A stretch of DNA of 64,000 nucleotides from Desulfovibrio inopinatus DSM 10711 (GTDB lineage: Bacteria; Desulfobacterota; Desulfovibrionia; Desulfovibrionales; Desulfovibrionaceae): assembly GCF_000429305.1 (NCBI RefSeq), contig NZ_KE386878.1, positions 354,756 to 418,755 of the forward strand, in the 5' to 3' direction. Position numbers and translations under genes: made by a program. Shown piece by piece: positions 35,548-44,261 of this stretch (its first letter is position 1; each line of letters opens with the position of its first letter). The notes below the pieces were generated by a model. It searched no databases. It was not told the origin of the DNA and saw nothing but the letters and a program-made list of their open reading frames with translations.

Positions 35548-36054
35548 TTAAAGCTCCTGTACCGCGAGTTCGGGGCGGGCAAATCGATTGTCACTTCGGT
35601 GTGTAGAAGCATTGTTCGATTTTCCTGAAAACCAGCCGATTCGATCGGCGGGCCACACATCGAAATCGGGGACGTATGGTTTGATGTCGATCACTGGGGT
35701 GCCGTCAAGCACATCGACGTTTTCAACAAAGACTGTGCCATGAGAAACGCCCGAAAGGCGCATGACAGAAAGACCTAATGGATTCGGACGTTTGGGGGAG
35801 CGTGTCGCAAAAATGCCGTGCTCTTGAGTATCAAGAAAAGGAGTCACCGTAAGGTCATGCCCTTGTATCTGGTGGAGGTGGTAGAGCACGATGACGTGAG
35901 AGAAATCGTCAAGATCGGTGAGGCCTTCTTGATATTCGGGTAGAATGGAAATGGTCCCTCGAACGCCTTTGGCACCAAGTGGTTGAATGGGCATTCCTCG
36001 TACATCTTTGTGAGGTGTCGCAAAGTATCCGATTGGATTGTATAAAATGGTCAT
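35548..36054 (-). CDS. TrmO-family tRNA (t6A37) N6-methyltransferase-like protein
   Basis: 168-residue TsaA/YaeB (TrmO) family protein. PIGYFATPHKD, GVRGTISILPEYQEGLTDLDDFSHVIVLYH, and FATRSPKRPNPLGLSVMRLSG are family blocks; DIKPYVPDFD ends the domain. TrmO methylates t6A37 of some tRNAs with SAM; standalone short members like this lack the C-terminal extension of E. coli YaeB (235 residues) and can sit in metal-related operons with another role. First gene of the leftward operon trmO-hydrolase-modCAB. Confidence 0.85.
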   Translation of the reverse strand: MTILYNPIGYFATPHKDVRGMPIQPLGAKGVRGTISILPEYQEGLTDLDDFSHVIVLYHLHQIQGHDLTVTPFLDTQEHGIFATRSPKRPNPLGLSVMRLSGVSHGTVFVENVDVLDGTPVIDIKPYVPDFDVWPADRIGWFSGKSNNASTHRSDNRFARPELAVQEL

Positions 36055-36070
36055 AGTGCCCTCCTGATGT

Positions 36071-36095
36071 ATGGGATTTGCAAGTTGAATCCCAT
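36071..36095. promoter_or_regulatory. Candidate TunR-type operator upstream of the mod operon
   Basis: ATGGGATT (36071-36078) and AATCCCAT (36088-36095) are exact inverted repeats with a 9-base spacer, 17 bases upstream of the trmO ATG. Position at the mod operon leader suggests an oxyanion-responsive operator. That TunR binds here is inference; I did not compare with a published motif. Confidence 0.5.
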
Positions 36096-36097
36096 CT

Positions 36098-36123
36098 GAT
36101 TCCTTTTTGAGGGATCAGGAATC
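36098..36123. promoter_or_regulatory. Second inverted repeat in the mod leader
   Basis: GATTCCT (36098-36104) pairs with AGGAATC (36117-36123) with a 12-base spacer. The ATTCCT/AGGAAT half-sites recur in the compact repeat just before tunR (36410-36424), so both could be bound by one protein. Confidence 0.45.
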
Positions 36124-36409
36124 ATGCCATTATTAAATTATTAATAAAAACAGTATGTTGTTGTTTGTTGTGCCTGTGTATCTCAAAGAATGAGACATAT
36201 TTGAAGATTGGTTGCTAGCATAATTGTGTGTAAATGAAAGGAAGAGAGACCATGAATCACGAAAAAAAACTATTTCGTGACCTGTTTTGTGTCTGTCGCA
36301 AGATGTACTATGATGGGTGAGAAATTGACCAATATGGTATGAATTAGGGGTGTGTCTGTCACGAACGTATATAGTACAGTGATATTGACGCGAAAAATTT
36401 GATTTTTTA

Positions 36410-36424
36410 ATTCCTTTCAGGAAT
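36410..36424. promoter_or_regulatory. Compact palindrome upstream of tunR
   Basis: ATTCCTTTCAGGAAT is an inverted repeat of six bases with a 3-base centre, 21 bases before the tunR ATG. Its position over the leader would suit autoregulation. It shares half-sites with the repeat at 36098-36123. Confidence 0.45.
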
Positions 36425-36445
36425 AAAACGCTCTGGAGATATATC

Positions 36446-37642
36446 ATGACGATGTACAAAAAATTTGAAAAAGTTGAACTCATGTGTCCGGAAGAATTGC
36501 TTGCATTACGCAGTCGGATTGATAACGAGCTTACTGCAAGAGATTGCGATTCTCCACATTCATCATGCAATGAATATCGACAAGATACACTGCCACGTGC
36601 CTGTCGTCTTTTTACCGTTTCAGAAGGTGTACGTTGGTTAAATAAACACCAACTCGAGTTGCTTGCATCTTCTTTTACGGCATGGGTTCAAGTCTCTCGT
36701 GATGCCAGAACAAAACGTTCAAGAGAACGAGTGTACCTTGTTTTTCTTCTTCTCCGGTATAGTGGTGCACGACTTGGAGAGGTTTTGTCCCTCGATGAAC
36801 GTAAGAATTTCGACTATTTGCGGAAAGTTGTCATGATTGATGACAGCACCGCAGAAGGAAAAAAACGTGAAGTGCCTCTTCCCGAGGAAGTCATTGAGTG
36901 TCTTCGGGAATATTGCATTCAATATGAGGTAGATACCACAGAAACATCGAAATCGACTGAGCGATTGTTCGATTTGGACCAAGGATTTTTACGCCGAAAG
37001 TTTTATGAGCAATCATCACGCAGTGGATTACCCAAAGATTTGCTTAATCCAAGGGTGCTTCGCAATTCAAGAGCTATTGAGCTGTTGCAAGGCGGCATGC
37101 CTATGCGCGCCGTTCAGGCCATTCTTGGACATACCAAAGCCGATTTCACGGCATCATATGTGACGTTGGCGCAAAATGATTTGCGCCATATTATTCATCA
37201 ACATTGCCATCAGGAGTTTGGTATGGAGACCAGTGCGCGCAACACCTTTCACGGGGAGGTTACCAAGGTTGTTTCCAACCCGGTGATGAGTGAAGTAACG
37301 CTCCGCACTTCGGCAGGATATGAGATCGTCGCTATTATCACAAATGAGAGCCGAGAAAAACTCGGGCTTGCCGAAGGAAAAAAGGCGTCAGCCATGGTGA
37401 AGGCGACCTGGGTTATCCTGGAGAAAGCTCTGATCCCTCCACAAACCAGTGCACGGAACGCATTTCCTGGCGTCGTGACCAATATAATCAGTGATGATGT
37501 CGTTGTAGAAGTTAGCGGAAAGCTCGGAGATGGAACGCCTATTTGTGCGCTGATTACTGCTGGAAGTTTTGACAAGCTTGGAATTGGGAAAGGAGATTCT
37601 TTCATTTTCATGTTTAAAGCCATGTCGGTAATCATCAGTTAA
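36446..37642 (+). CDS. tunR: TunR-type tungstate/molybdate regulator (recombinase-like domain plus two Mop domains)
   Basis: 398 residues with an unusual layout: a tyrosine-recombinase-like catalytic fold (about 50-250) followed by two Mop/TOBE oxyanion-binding domains (SARNTFHGEVTKVV at about 258-325, SARNAFPGVVTNII at about 332-398). This architecture is that of TunR, a tungstate-responsive regulator described in Desulfovibrio. In the recombinase part the first Arg (RYSGARLGEVL), the His of LGHTKA and the Tyr (SYVTL) remain, but the HxxR motif reads RVLR, so strand exchange is unlikely and DNA binding is the expected role. GGAG lies 9 bases before the ATG. It is divergent from the mod operon it probably controls. 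Confidence 0.85.
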   Translation: MTMYKKFEKVELMCPEELLALRSRIDNELTARDCDSPHSSCNEYRQDTLPRACRLFTVSEGVRWLNKHQLELLASSFTAWVQVSRDARTKRSRERVYLVFLLLRYSGARLGEVLSLDERKNFDYLRKVVMIDDSTAEGKKREVPLPEEVIECLREYCIQYEVDTTETSKSTERLFDLDQGFLRRKFYEQSSRSGLPKDLLNPRVLRNSRAIELLQGGMPMRAVQAILGHTKADFTASYVTLAQNDLRHIIHQHCHQEFGMETSARNTFHGEVTKVVSNPVMSEVTLRTSAGYEIVAIITNESREKLGLAEGKKASAMVKATWVILEKALIPPQTSARNAFPGVVTNIISDDVVVEVSGKLGDGTPICALITAGSFDKLGIGKGDSFIFMFKAMSVIIS

Positions 37643-38076
37643 CGTGCCTTGTTTGGGGAGAACCCATTCTGACAAAGATTATTTATTCCTTCTTTGTAGA
37701 TATATGAAGTACAATACGACGCTGACGAATATGAACACCGTCTTGAATACGCGAAAGCGAATGTATCACACATAAGGTCAGTATGCTTTCGATTCATTGT
37801 AATCTCAGGCGGTGTTCGGCTTTACCGAATGCGTTATGGATTTGAATAGATCATTATTTATTTTTTGGTGCCATGCTCTTTATATTTGAGGGGGCTCCTC
37901 TAGTCTTTATCATTCTATTCTGTTATCGTAGACATAACGACGAATTGTGTTCATTCCAACTAACCGTTTTTCTCCTTAGGCCGACAAGGAGAAAACAGAT
38001 TCGGTTGGTGTCTTTATTGGCTGCTTCCACTGAACCGTCATAAATGCTCCCTCGAATCGTTAACTGGGAGGGATAT
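37643..38076. other. Intergenic region with one large inverted repeat
   Basis: 434 bases, AT rich, between tunR and the binding-protein gene. The main structure is the repeat at 37956-38007, listed separately. No gene or RNA is recognised. Confidence 0.6.
37956..38007. repeat. Nested inverted repeat upstream of the binding-protein gene
   Basis: TTTTCTCCTT (37968-37977) and AAGGAGAAAA (37986-37995) form an exact 10-bp inner stem with loop AGGCCGAC. Outer arms (CCAAC...ACCG and CGGTTGG) extend it with mismatches to about 37956-38007. It lies 70-120 bases before the ATG at 38077, so it could be an operator or a leader hairpin for the sensor pair. Confidence 0.5.
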
Positions 38077-39366
38077 ATGCATTGCTCCAGACGTTTCCTT
38101 CTGGCGCTGTGCATCTTTGTTTTGTGGAACTCTCTCCTTGTTTTTGGGGGGACGGAAGTCTCTGCACAGAACAAAGTCGTGCGCTTTGGAATCAACACCC
38201 CATTAACCGGTCCATACTCTGTAGAAGGACTGGACCAAATGCGGGCAGCCCGCATGGCCGTGGACGAAATCAATCGTGATGGAGGGCTGCTTGGTCATCG
38301 CGTGGAACTTTTGTCCAGAGATTCGGCATCCGATGTCGTTGTCAGTGAACTGAATATTCATGAGCTGATCGATGAAGGATGCGTCATGATTTTAGGTGGA
38401 TCTTCAAGTGACGTGGCTATTGTTGCTTCGACCATTTGCCAAAAACGCAACGTCCTGTTTTTCGGTACATTGACGTACTCTACGGCAACGACTTTGGAAC
38501 ACGGTCACAGAACCTCTTTTCGTGAGAGCAACGATGCATTCATGTCGGCAAATGTTATGGCCGATTGGTTACGCACAAATTATTCCAATAAACGATTTTT
38601 TTTCATTACGGCTGACTATACATGGGGCTGGACGACTGAAAAAAGTTTCCGCTCTGTTGTCGGTATAACAGATACAGCCACGCATCGTAGTGCCTTGACA
38701 CCTCTTGGAACGACGGACTTCAGCGAAGCGCTTGAACTTGCCGCTTCATATCATCCCGATGTTCTCGTGTTGGTGCTTTTTGGTAAAGATATGGTTAATG
38801 CACTGCATCAAGCCAAGGCGATGGAATTAGGGAAAACAACACAAATTATTGTTCCCAACCTCACGTTAGGCATGGCAGAGCGCACTGGAGCGGAATCGAT
38901 GGAAGGCGTGGTGGGGACACTCCCCTGGACATGGAAAATTCCATATATGTTAAAATCAAAGCGCGGCATTGCGTTTGTTGAGGAGTTTGTCCAGCGGTAT
39001 AGACGATATCCGAGTAGTTCGGCCGCGAGTGCCTACTCCATCATCTATGAATACAAGAACGCAGTTGTGCGGACTCATTCTTTTCAAACACAAGATGTTG
39101 TCCGAGCTTTAGAAGGGTGGGAATATACACTCCTGAAAGATAAGCAAATTTGGCGGGCGCTTGATCATCAGAATGTCCAAACGGTGTATATGGTTCGTGG
39201 CAACCCGGTCCATACTGTACTGGCTGATCCTCTCCGGTTAGACTATTTTGAAATTATTGGTAGTCTTTCCGGTGAAGAATCTGTCATCAGTGAAGATGAA
39301 TGGAAAGCAATGAGAGAGCAGCACGGCTTAGCACCTCATCTCGAACCTTTTGCCGAGGGATTTTAA
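38077..39366 (+). CDS. Periplasmic binding protein of the branched-amino-acid/amide type, partner of a kinase
   Basis: 429 residues with a signal peptide (LLALCIFVLWNSLLVFGGTEVSA) and a Peripla_BP_6 fold. NTPLTGPYSVEGLDQMRAA, DEINRDGGLLG and FFITADYTWGWTTEKSFR are typical of the urea/amide and branched-chain amino-acid receptors. GGGAGG lies 5 bases before the ATG. There is no ABC permease or ATPase nearby; instead the next gene, 3 bases later, is a sensor kinase. The protein therefore probably presents its ligand to the kinase rather than feeding a transporter. The ligand is unknown. Confidence 0.85.
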   Translation: MHCSRRFLLALCIFVLWNSLLVFGGTEVSAQNKVVRFGINTPLTGPYSVEGLDQMRAARMAVDEINRDGGLLGHRVELLSRDSASDVVVSELNIHELIDEGCVMILGGSSSDVAIVASTICQKRNVLFFGTLTYSTATTLEHGHRTSFRESNDAFMSANVMADWLRTNYSNKRFFFITADYTWGWTTEKSFRSVVGITDTATHRSALTPLGTTDFSEALELAASYHPDVLVLVLFGKDMVNALHQAKAMELGKTTQIIVPNLTLGMAERTGAESMEGVVGTLPWTWKIPYMLKSKRGIAFVEEFVQRYRRYPSSSAASAYSIIYEYKNAVVRTHSFQTQDVVRALEGWEYTLLKDKQIWRALDHQNVQTVYMVRGNPVHTVLADPLRLDYFEIIGSLSGEESVISEDEWKAMREQHGLAPHLEPFAEGF

Positions 39367-39369
39367 CGC

Positions 39370-41619
39370 ATGCCGCAGGCTTCGTTTTCTTCTCAAAAGC
39401 AGAGTCCACCAACTGAACTCAACAGAGGCTTCTTCGGCAAGCTTGTTCACCTATTACCTCAGTCCATTTATTTACGCTTCCTCCTGGCCGCGCTTGTTAT
39501 CGGTCTCCTCACATCTGCCGTAGCTATTTTTGCTTCATGGTGGATCAGTCGGTCCATGATACACACATTGCGTGACGAGAATATGGTGACGATTTTACGC
39601 AATACAGTGGATCTTATCGGGCGGACTCGTATTTCTATGGATGAGATGCGTTCTTTTGCTATTGATGAAAAAAAACGTACCGCCGAAGATTCAACGTTTT
39701 TTATTGTTCATCTGTTAGAAACATTTGATGAGCACGTCCAATCGGGCACAATGCAACCTGAAGAAGCTCGACACGCGGCTTTTCAGCAGATTCAAGAGAT
39801 GACGACCTGGCTTGATCCACAAATTGTTCTTGTTTCTGCGGGAGGCTCCGTACTTCTTCACCCGCAATCCGAACTCATCGGGAAGGATGCGGCCGAATTT
39901 CGTGATAAATACGGTGAGTCACTCTTCGTTGTACAAAATAGTGCAACTTCCCTCCATTTTCCCGGTTCCAGACATTATCATGTATTTCAACTGGAACAAA
40001 AGAATGGAAAAACCGTTCCGGTTCTTGTGGCGAATACACGCTACTCTCCATGGGATCTTTGGATTTTCACCATAACGCCATTGGATGGTATTGAGAAAGG
40101 ACTGAACGATCATTTCCAGACAGCGCTGAACGAGCTTCGTGCCAGAATTCAAGAGATTGTTATTGCCAAGACAGGATATGTCTTTGTTTTTAATGAACAA
40201 TGTCATTGGGTTGCGCATCCGAACATTATTGGTGGTGATTATGTGACACTGTCAACGACCAGCTTGTACAAAGACATGTGTCAATCACTGAAAGACACAG
40301 CGGAACGTCCCTTTGGCAAAAATATTTTATCCTATGACTGGGAGAAGCCAGATGAACGCAATACCTTCACGCATTCCAAAATAGCATGGTGTGTTCGGGA
40401 ACCTATTACCGGCTGGTACGTCTGTGTCTCAGCTTATACTGAAGAAGTGAACGCCGGGTTGCCTCAATTGATTGCGAGCATTTCTATGCCTGCATTGGGC
40501 TCCATTGTTTTGGTTGGATTAGCTCTTGCCCTGTTGTTGCGATCCCTTTTGCGACCAATTGCCGACCTGACGAACTTGTGTCAGTCGGTGAGCCGGGGAA
40601 ATCTTGATACGAAGGTCGATGAGGATGCTCCCGGGGAAATGGGCTATTTATGTCGGCAATTCAATAAAATGGTGTTTCGGCTTCGTGCGTTGCGACAAAA
40701 GGATGAAATCAAGCGGCGTGAACTTGAAGAACTCAATACGAATTTGGGCAAACTTGTCCGGGTGCGCACCCAGGCATTGGAACGAAAAGCAAGGAAATTG
40801 GAAGATGCCAATCAACGCTTAAGAGCGCTGGATGAAATGAAGTCATCGTTTGTTTCGTCAGTCTCTCATGAATTACGAACTCCACTGACGTCGATACTCG
40901 GGTTTGCCAAGATTATTCTGAAGGACTTTCGTCGAGAATATTTGAATTCACCAGGAAGCAAGCCACCCAGCAAGCGCGCCAGCCGCATTGCCTCCAATCT
41001 GGACATCATTATTGTGGAAGGGGAGCGTTTGACGCGTTTAGTCAATGACTTCCTGGATTTGGCCAAAATCGAATCTGGTCGAATGCAGTGGCATGATACC
41101 GTCGTCGATATGTCTGAGGTCTTTGAACGCTCTACAGCCAGTATTATGTCATTAGCAGAGCAACGTCACCTTGCTGTGCGTGTGACTATGCCAAATGATA
41201 TACCGCCATTGTACATTGACCGTGACAAGGCGATGCAGATTTTTGTGAATTTATTACATAACGCTGTAAAGTTTACGCCGAGAGGTTCGATTTGTATCCA
41301 CGGATCTTGCTCTGATGATTGGGTACAATTTGTTGTGACCGATACCGGTGTCGGAATGACAAAAAGCAATCTTTCAATGATCTTTGATAAGTTTCAGCAA
41401 GCTGTGCAACAAGGCAATACGTTGATCGAAAAGCCGAAAGGTACCGGTCTTGGCTTGGCAATCTGTAAAAATATCATCGACCATTACGGTGGGTTGATTT
41501 GGGCCGAATCCGAGCCGGACAAAGGAACTTCGATCTACGTGGAACTTCCGGCTATGCGTGATAGAACGGTTCGTCGAGAATCTATCTGCGGCCAAGAAGA
41601 AACAGACCTGCCACAATGA
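39370..41619 (+). CDS. Cache-HAMP sensor histidine kinase
   Basis: 749-residue membrane kinase. TM1 about 35-57; a periplasmic Cache-type sensor (about 60-368) with LDPQIVLVSAGGSVLLHPQ, KTGYVFVFNEQCHWVAHPN; TM2 about 369-391; HAMP (about 392-445); coiled coil; H-box SVSHELRTPLTSI with phospho-His at residue 500; ATPase motifs NLLHNAVKFT, TDTGVGM and GTGLGLAICKNIIDHYGG. It follows the binding protein by 3 bases, so the two form one sensing unit. No response regulator is adjacent. The kinase core resembles the one at 127-1896. Its 3' end overlaps the convergent EamA-type gene by 38 bases. Confidence 0.92.
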   Translation: MPQASFSSQKQSPPTELNRGFFGKLVHLLPQSIYLRFLLAALVIGLLTSAVAIFASWWISRSMIHTLRDENMVTILRNTVDLIGRTRISMDEMRSFAIDEKKRTAEDSTFFIVHLLETFDEHVQSGTMQPEEARHAAFQQIQEMTTWLDPQIVLVSAGGSVLLHPQSELIGKDAAEFRDKYGESLFVVQNSATSLHFPGSRHYHVFQLEQKNGKTVPVLVANTRYSPWDLWIFTITPLDGIEKGLNDHFQTALNELRARIQEIVIAKTGYVFVFNEQCHWVAHPNIIGGDYVTLSTTSLYKDMCQSLKDTAERPFGKNILSYDWEKPDERNTFTHSKIAWCVREPITGWYVCVSAYTEEVNAGLPQLIASISMPALGSIVLVGLALALLLRSLLRPIADLTNLCQSVSRGNLDTKVDEDAPGEMGYLCRQFNKMVFRLRALRQKDEIKRRELEELNTNLGKLVRVRTQALERKARKLEDANQRLRALDEMKSSFVSSVSHELRTPLTSILGFAKIILKDFRREYLNSPGSKPPSKRASRIASNLDIIIVEGERLTRLVNDFLDLAKIESGRMQWHDTVVDMSEVFERSTASIMSLAEQRHLAVRVTMPNDIPPLYIDRDKAMQIFVNLLHNAVKFTPRGSICIHGSCSDDWVQFVVTDTGVGMTKSNLSMIFDKFQQAVQQGNTLIEKPKGTGLGLAICKNIIDHYGGLIWAESEPDKGTSIYVELPAMRDRTVRRESICGQEETDLPQ

Positions 41620-42013
41620 GGATAATACCGAATATATTGGCTGCACCGAGGTGTTCTCGATAAAAAATGAAGCCAACCGGAATAAGTGCCAATGTCACTC
41701 CAGCATTAATAAAGATAGGGAGGACACCAACACTCCAGCCCGTGCGGTATGTCATCAGAAAACCTGTTTCAATGCCGACGACGGCCAGACTGAGCAGTGT
41801 AATGGCAATGCCGTGGGTTCGTACGGTTTCGATGAGTCCTGTTTCCGAGGGGAGTATCCGTGCGGCGGTTAAGCAAATAACAACGGCCAATCCGTACGTT
41901 ATTGCCAGTAAATTGAACGGCGAAGCTGTTGACGAGAGTGTTTTTTGTGTCAAATGATAACAAGACGATGATGCTATCACGAGCAGTATGGATCCAAACA
42001 TGACCATGGTCAT
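41582..42013 (-). CDS. Small EamA-type (half-size DMT) membrane protein
   Basis: 143-residue membrane protein with four hydrophobic segments and the C-terminal FYREHLGAANIFGIILIVAGLFLLGRR (in two blocks) typical of one EamA half. Such half-size members of the drug/metabolite superfamily work as dimers. AAGGAGG lies 6 bases before the ATG at 42013, fixing the start. It is divergent from a LysR regulator, 93 bases apart, the common layout for a regulated exporter. Confidence 0.8.
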   Translation of the reverse strand: MTMVMFGSILLVIASSSCYHLTQKTLSSTASPFNLLAITYGLAVVICLTAARILPSETGLIETVRTHGIAITLLSLAVVGIETGFLMTYRTGWSVGVLPIFINAGVTLALIPVGFIFYREHLGAANIFGIILIVAGLFLLGRR

Positions 42014-42106
42014 AAACGCCTCCTTGGCATGAAGTAATTGTTGAATATTCGCCATTTATACGATGGTGGAATCAGAATTATCCACTGAAACCTTTTCATC
42101 CTCAGT

Positions 42107-43060
42107 ATGAACGCACGTCATCTTATTGAATCCGACCTAAATCTCTTGGTCATTTTCGAGGCAATATATATCGAACGCAGCCTGACGCGGGCAGGACGGC
42201 GCGTTAATCTCACGCAATCCGCCGTTAGCCACGCTCTTTCTCGATTACGAGATATGTTTGATGATGCGTTATTTATTCGTCAGGGAAAGCACATGGAGCC
42301 GACATCGTTGGCTTCTGGATTGTACCCTGATGTGTCTCGAGCATTGAGTATGCTTGAGTCGGTCGTATTCGATCGTGATCGTTTCAATCCGGCAAGGAGT
42401 CAACGTGAGTTTACATTAGGGATGGGGGACTATGGCGTTGTTGTGCTGTTGCCATCTTTGTTGGAGCGCATTCGGCGTCTCGCTCCAGGGATTTGTTTAC
42501 GGATTCGACAGACAACTATCGAAAATCGTGAAGAATTGCTCAGTGAAGGAGGCATTGATGCATTGATCGGTATTGAACAGCCCTATGGGCGGCATATCAG
42601 GTATTGCCGACTCCTTGAGGATAGAGATGTACTCATCGTGCGTCGCGGCCACCCTGAATTCAAAGAGGGCATTACAAAGGAACAATATCAACAGGCTGAG
42701 TTCATTTCGTTGTGTCTGAAGGATTCTTCGGGGGATCCTCTTGATATGTATGTTAATTTTGGCCGTGCTGGTCGTAATATTGTACTAACTATAGAACAAG
42801 AGACACTGATTCCGAAGCTGGTGGCTGGGTCTGACTGTATTGCACACATAGGGGAGAGAGTGGCGAGAGAATGTATTCATGGGTTGCCGTTGAATATTCT
42901 GCCAGTTCCGCTCCCCGATACGCGTTTTATGCTGAATTTATACTGGAATGCCGCACAAGAACGTGACCCAGGGAATATGTGGTTGCGTGAACAAATCAAA
43001 CAGATTGCTCAGGAAATAACCGCGACAGAAAAAGACACTCTTCAGGATCTGACGGTATGA
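42107..43060 (+). CDS. LysR-family transcriptional regulator
   Basis: 317-residue regulator. The helix-turn-helix is near the start: LNLLVIFEAIYIERSLTRAG, RRVNLTQSAVSHALSRLRDM (about 12-60). The C-terminal effector domain (about 95-300) has the two-lobed LysR-substrate fold with DALIGIEQP. It is divergent from the small EamA exporter, which it probably controls. Co-inducer unknown. The weakly conserved T-N11-A box was not assigned. Confidence 0.9.
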   Translation: MNARHLIESDLNLLVIFEAIYIERSLTRAGRRVNLTQSAVSHALSRLRDMFDDALFIRQGKHMEPTSLASGLYPDVSRALSMLESVVFDRDRFNPARSQREFTLGMGDYGVVVLLPSLLERIRRLAPGICLRIRQTTIENREELLSEGGIDALIGIEQPYGRHIRYCRLLEDRDVLIVRRGHPEFKEGITKEQYQQAEFISLCLKDSSGDPLDMYVNFGRAGRNIVLTIEQETLIPKLVAGSDCIAHIGERVARECIHGLPLNILPVPLPDTRFMLNLYWNAAQERDPGNMWLREQIKQIAQEITATEKDTLQDLTV

Positions 43061-43100
43061 CGATTTCGTTTTTTCTCCGATCGTCGTATGTATGTATTTA

Positions 43101-44261
43101 TTAAGATGAACCACATGACTGTGCGATTTCCTGCATCGCCTCTATGGCCGCATCAATGTCGGCATCCGTTGTATGCGATCCCAGACTGAAGCGTACCGTT
43201 CCGTATGGAGCCGTACCGAGGCGTTCATGAACCAAAGGAGCACAGTGTAAACCTGTGCGTACGGCTATATCGAAGTCACCATCAAGTACTGCTCCGACAT
43301 CGGCTGCTTTCATATCATTTACCGTGCAACTGAGAAGTGGAACCTGCTTTTCCATGTCGTGCCCTCCGTACACCCTCACGCCGGGGAGTTTGACAAGGGC
43401 TCCAAAGAGCCGCTTCAACAGGCGCATTTCTTCTTTCAAACGAATGCTTTGTGTGTGAATCGACAGATCGCGAAGACATTCCTCCAGAGCAATGATTCCT
43501 AACATATTCTGTGTTCCTGATTCCAGACGAGCAGGGTATTCAGTCGGCTGAAACGGATTGTGGGAATCAACTCCCGTGCCGCCAAAACGTGACGGTTTCA
43601 CGTCAAGACAGGGGTCGAGCACGAGTGCTCCTATGCCGGTGGGACCGGCCGGGCCTTTGTGTCCAGTGAATACGAGTGCATCAATATGCGCTGCCTGCAT
43701 GTCGATGGGAAGATGACCGACGCTCTGCGAGGCATCCACGCACAAGGCAACACCGTGTCTGTGGAGCATGGCACCTATTTTAATCAGAGGCTGCACTGTT
43801 CCCAAGACATTGGAAGCATGTGTTATAATGACGGCTTTGGTATGGGGACGCAGGGCTGCTTCTATGGATTCGACAGAGACGAAACCTCGATCATCAAAAT
43901 CAAGAATATCGACCTCAAGTAAATCGTTATACTGCATGTGACGCAGAGGACGAAGTACGGAATTGTGCTCAAGCCGAGTCGAGACGATATGTGAAGTGCC
44001 ATCTGCCATTCCCTGAATGAGGGTGTTCAGAGCGTCAGTGGCATTCGCTGCGAAACAGGTGTGACTGCCGGTTGGGGCATGACAAAAGGTGGCAATGTTT
44101 TGGCGGATTGAGGAGACTAATTCTTCGGCTTCTACGGCACGATCATATCCCCCACGTCCGGGAGATGCGCCAAGAGCAAGGTAACGCTCCATCGCTCGAC
44201 GCAAAGCGGGTTCGTTTTTGGGATACGAAGTAGCGGCGTTGTCCAGATAGATCATTGGCAT
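43101..44261 (-). CDS. Cysteine desulfurase family (class V aminotransferase)
   Basis: 386-residue PLP enzyme of the EF2568-like cysteine desulfurase group. MIYLDNAATSYPKNEPALRR at the start, the PLP lysine in FTGHKGPAGPTGIG, and the catalytic Cys loop RTGLHCAPLVHERLGT are diagnostic. It releases sulfur from cysteine as a persulfide. The group is commonly linked to molybdenum hydroxylases and selenium or sulfur delivery. It overlaps the DsrC/TusE-like gene by 10 bases, so sulfur may pass between them, and the molybdenum oxidoreductase is the next gene upstream. A start at 44255 is equally possible. Confidence 0.9.
   Translation of the reverse strand: MPMIYLDNAATSYPKNEPALRRAMERYLALGASPGRGGYDRAVEAEELVSSIRQNIATFCHAPTGSHTCFAANATDALNTLIQGMADGTSHIVSTRLEHNSVLRPLRHMQYNDLLEVDILDFDDRGFVSVESIEAALRPHTKAVIITHASNVLGTVQPLIKIGAMLHRHGVALCVDASQSVGHLPIDMQAAHIDALVFTGHKGPAGPTGIGALVLDPCLDVKPSRFGGTGVDSHNPFQPTEYPARLESGTQNMLGIIALEECLRDLSIHTQSIRLKEEMRLLKRLFGALVKLPGVRVYGGHDMEKQVPLLSCTVNDMKAADVGAVLDGDFDIAVRTGLHCAPLVHERLGTAPYGTVRFSLGSHTTDADIDAAIEAMQEIAQSCGSS

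Larger units (their letters stand above)
36055..36445. other. Divergent control region between the mod operon and tunR
   Basis: 391 bases without a convincing gene. It holds the inverted repeats listed separately (36071-36095, 36098-36123, 36410-36424). It must contain the promoters of both transcripts. AT rich; a conserved -10/-35 pair was not assigned. Confidence 0.7.
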
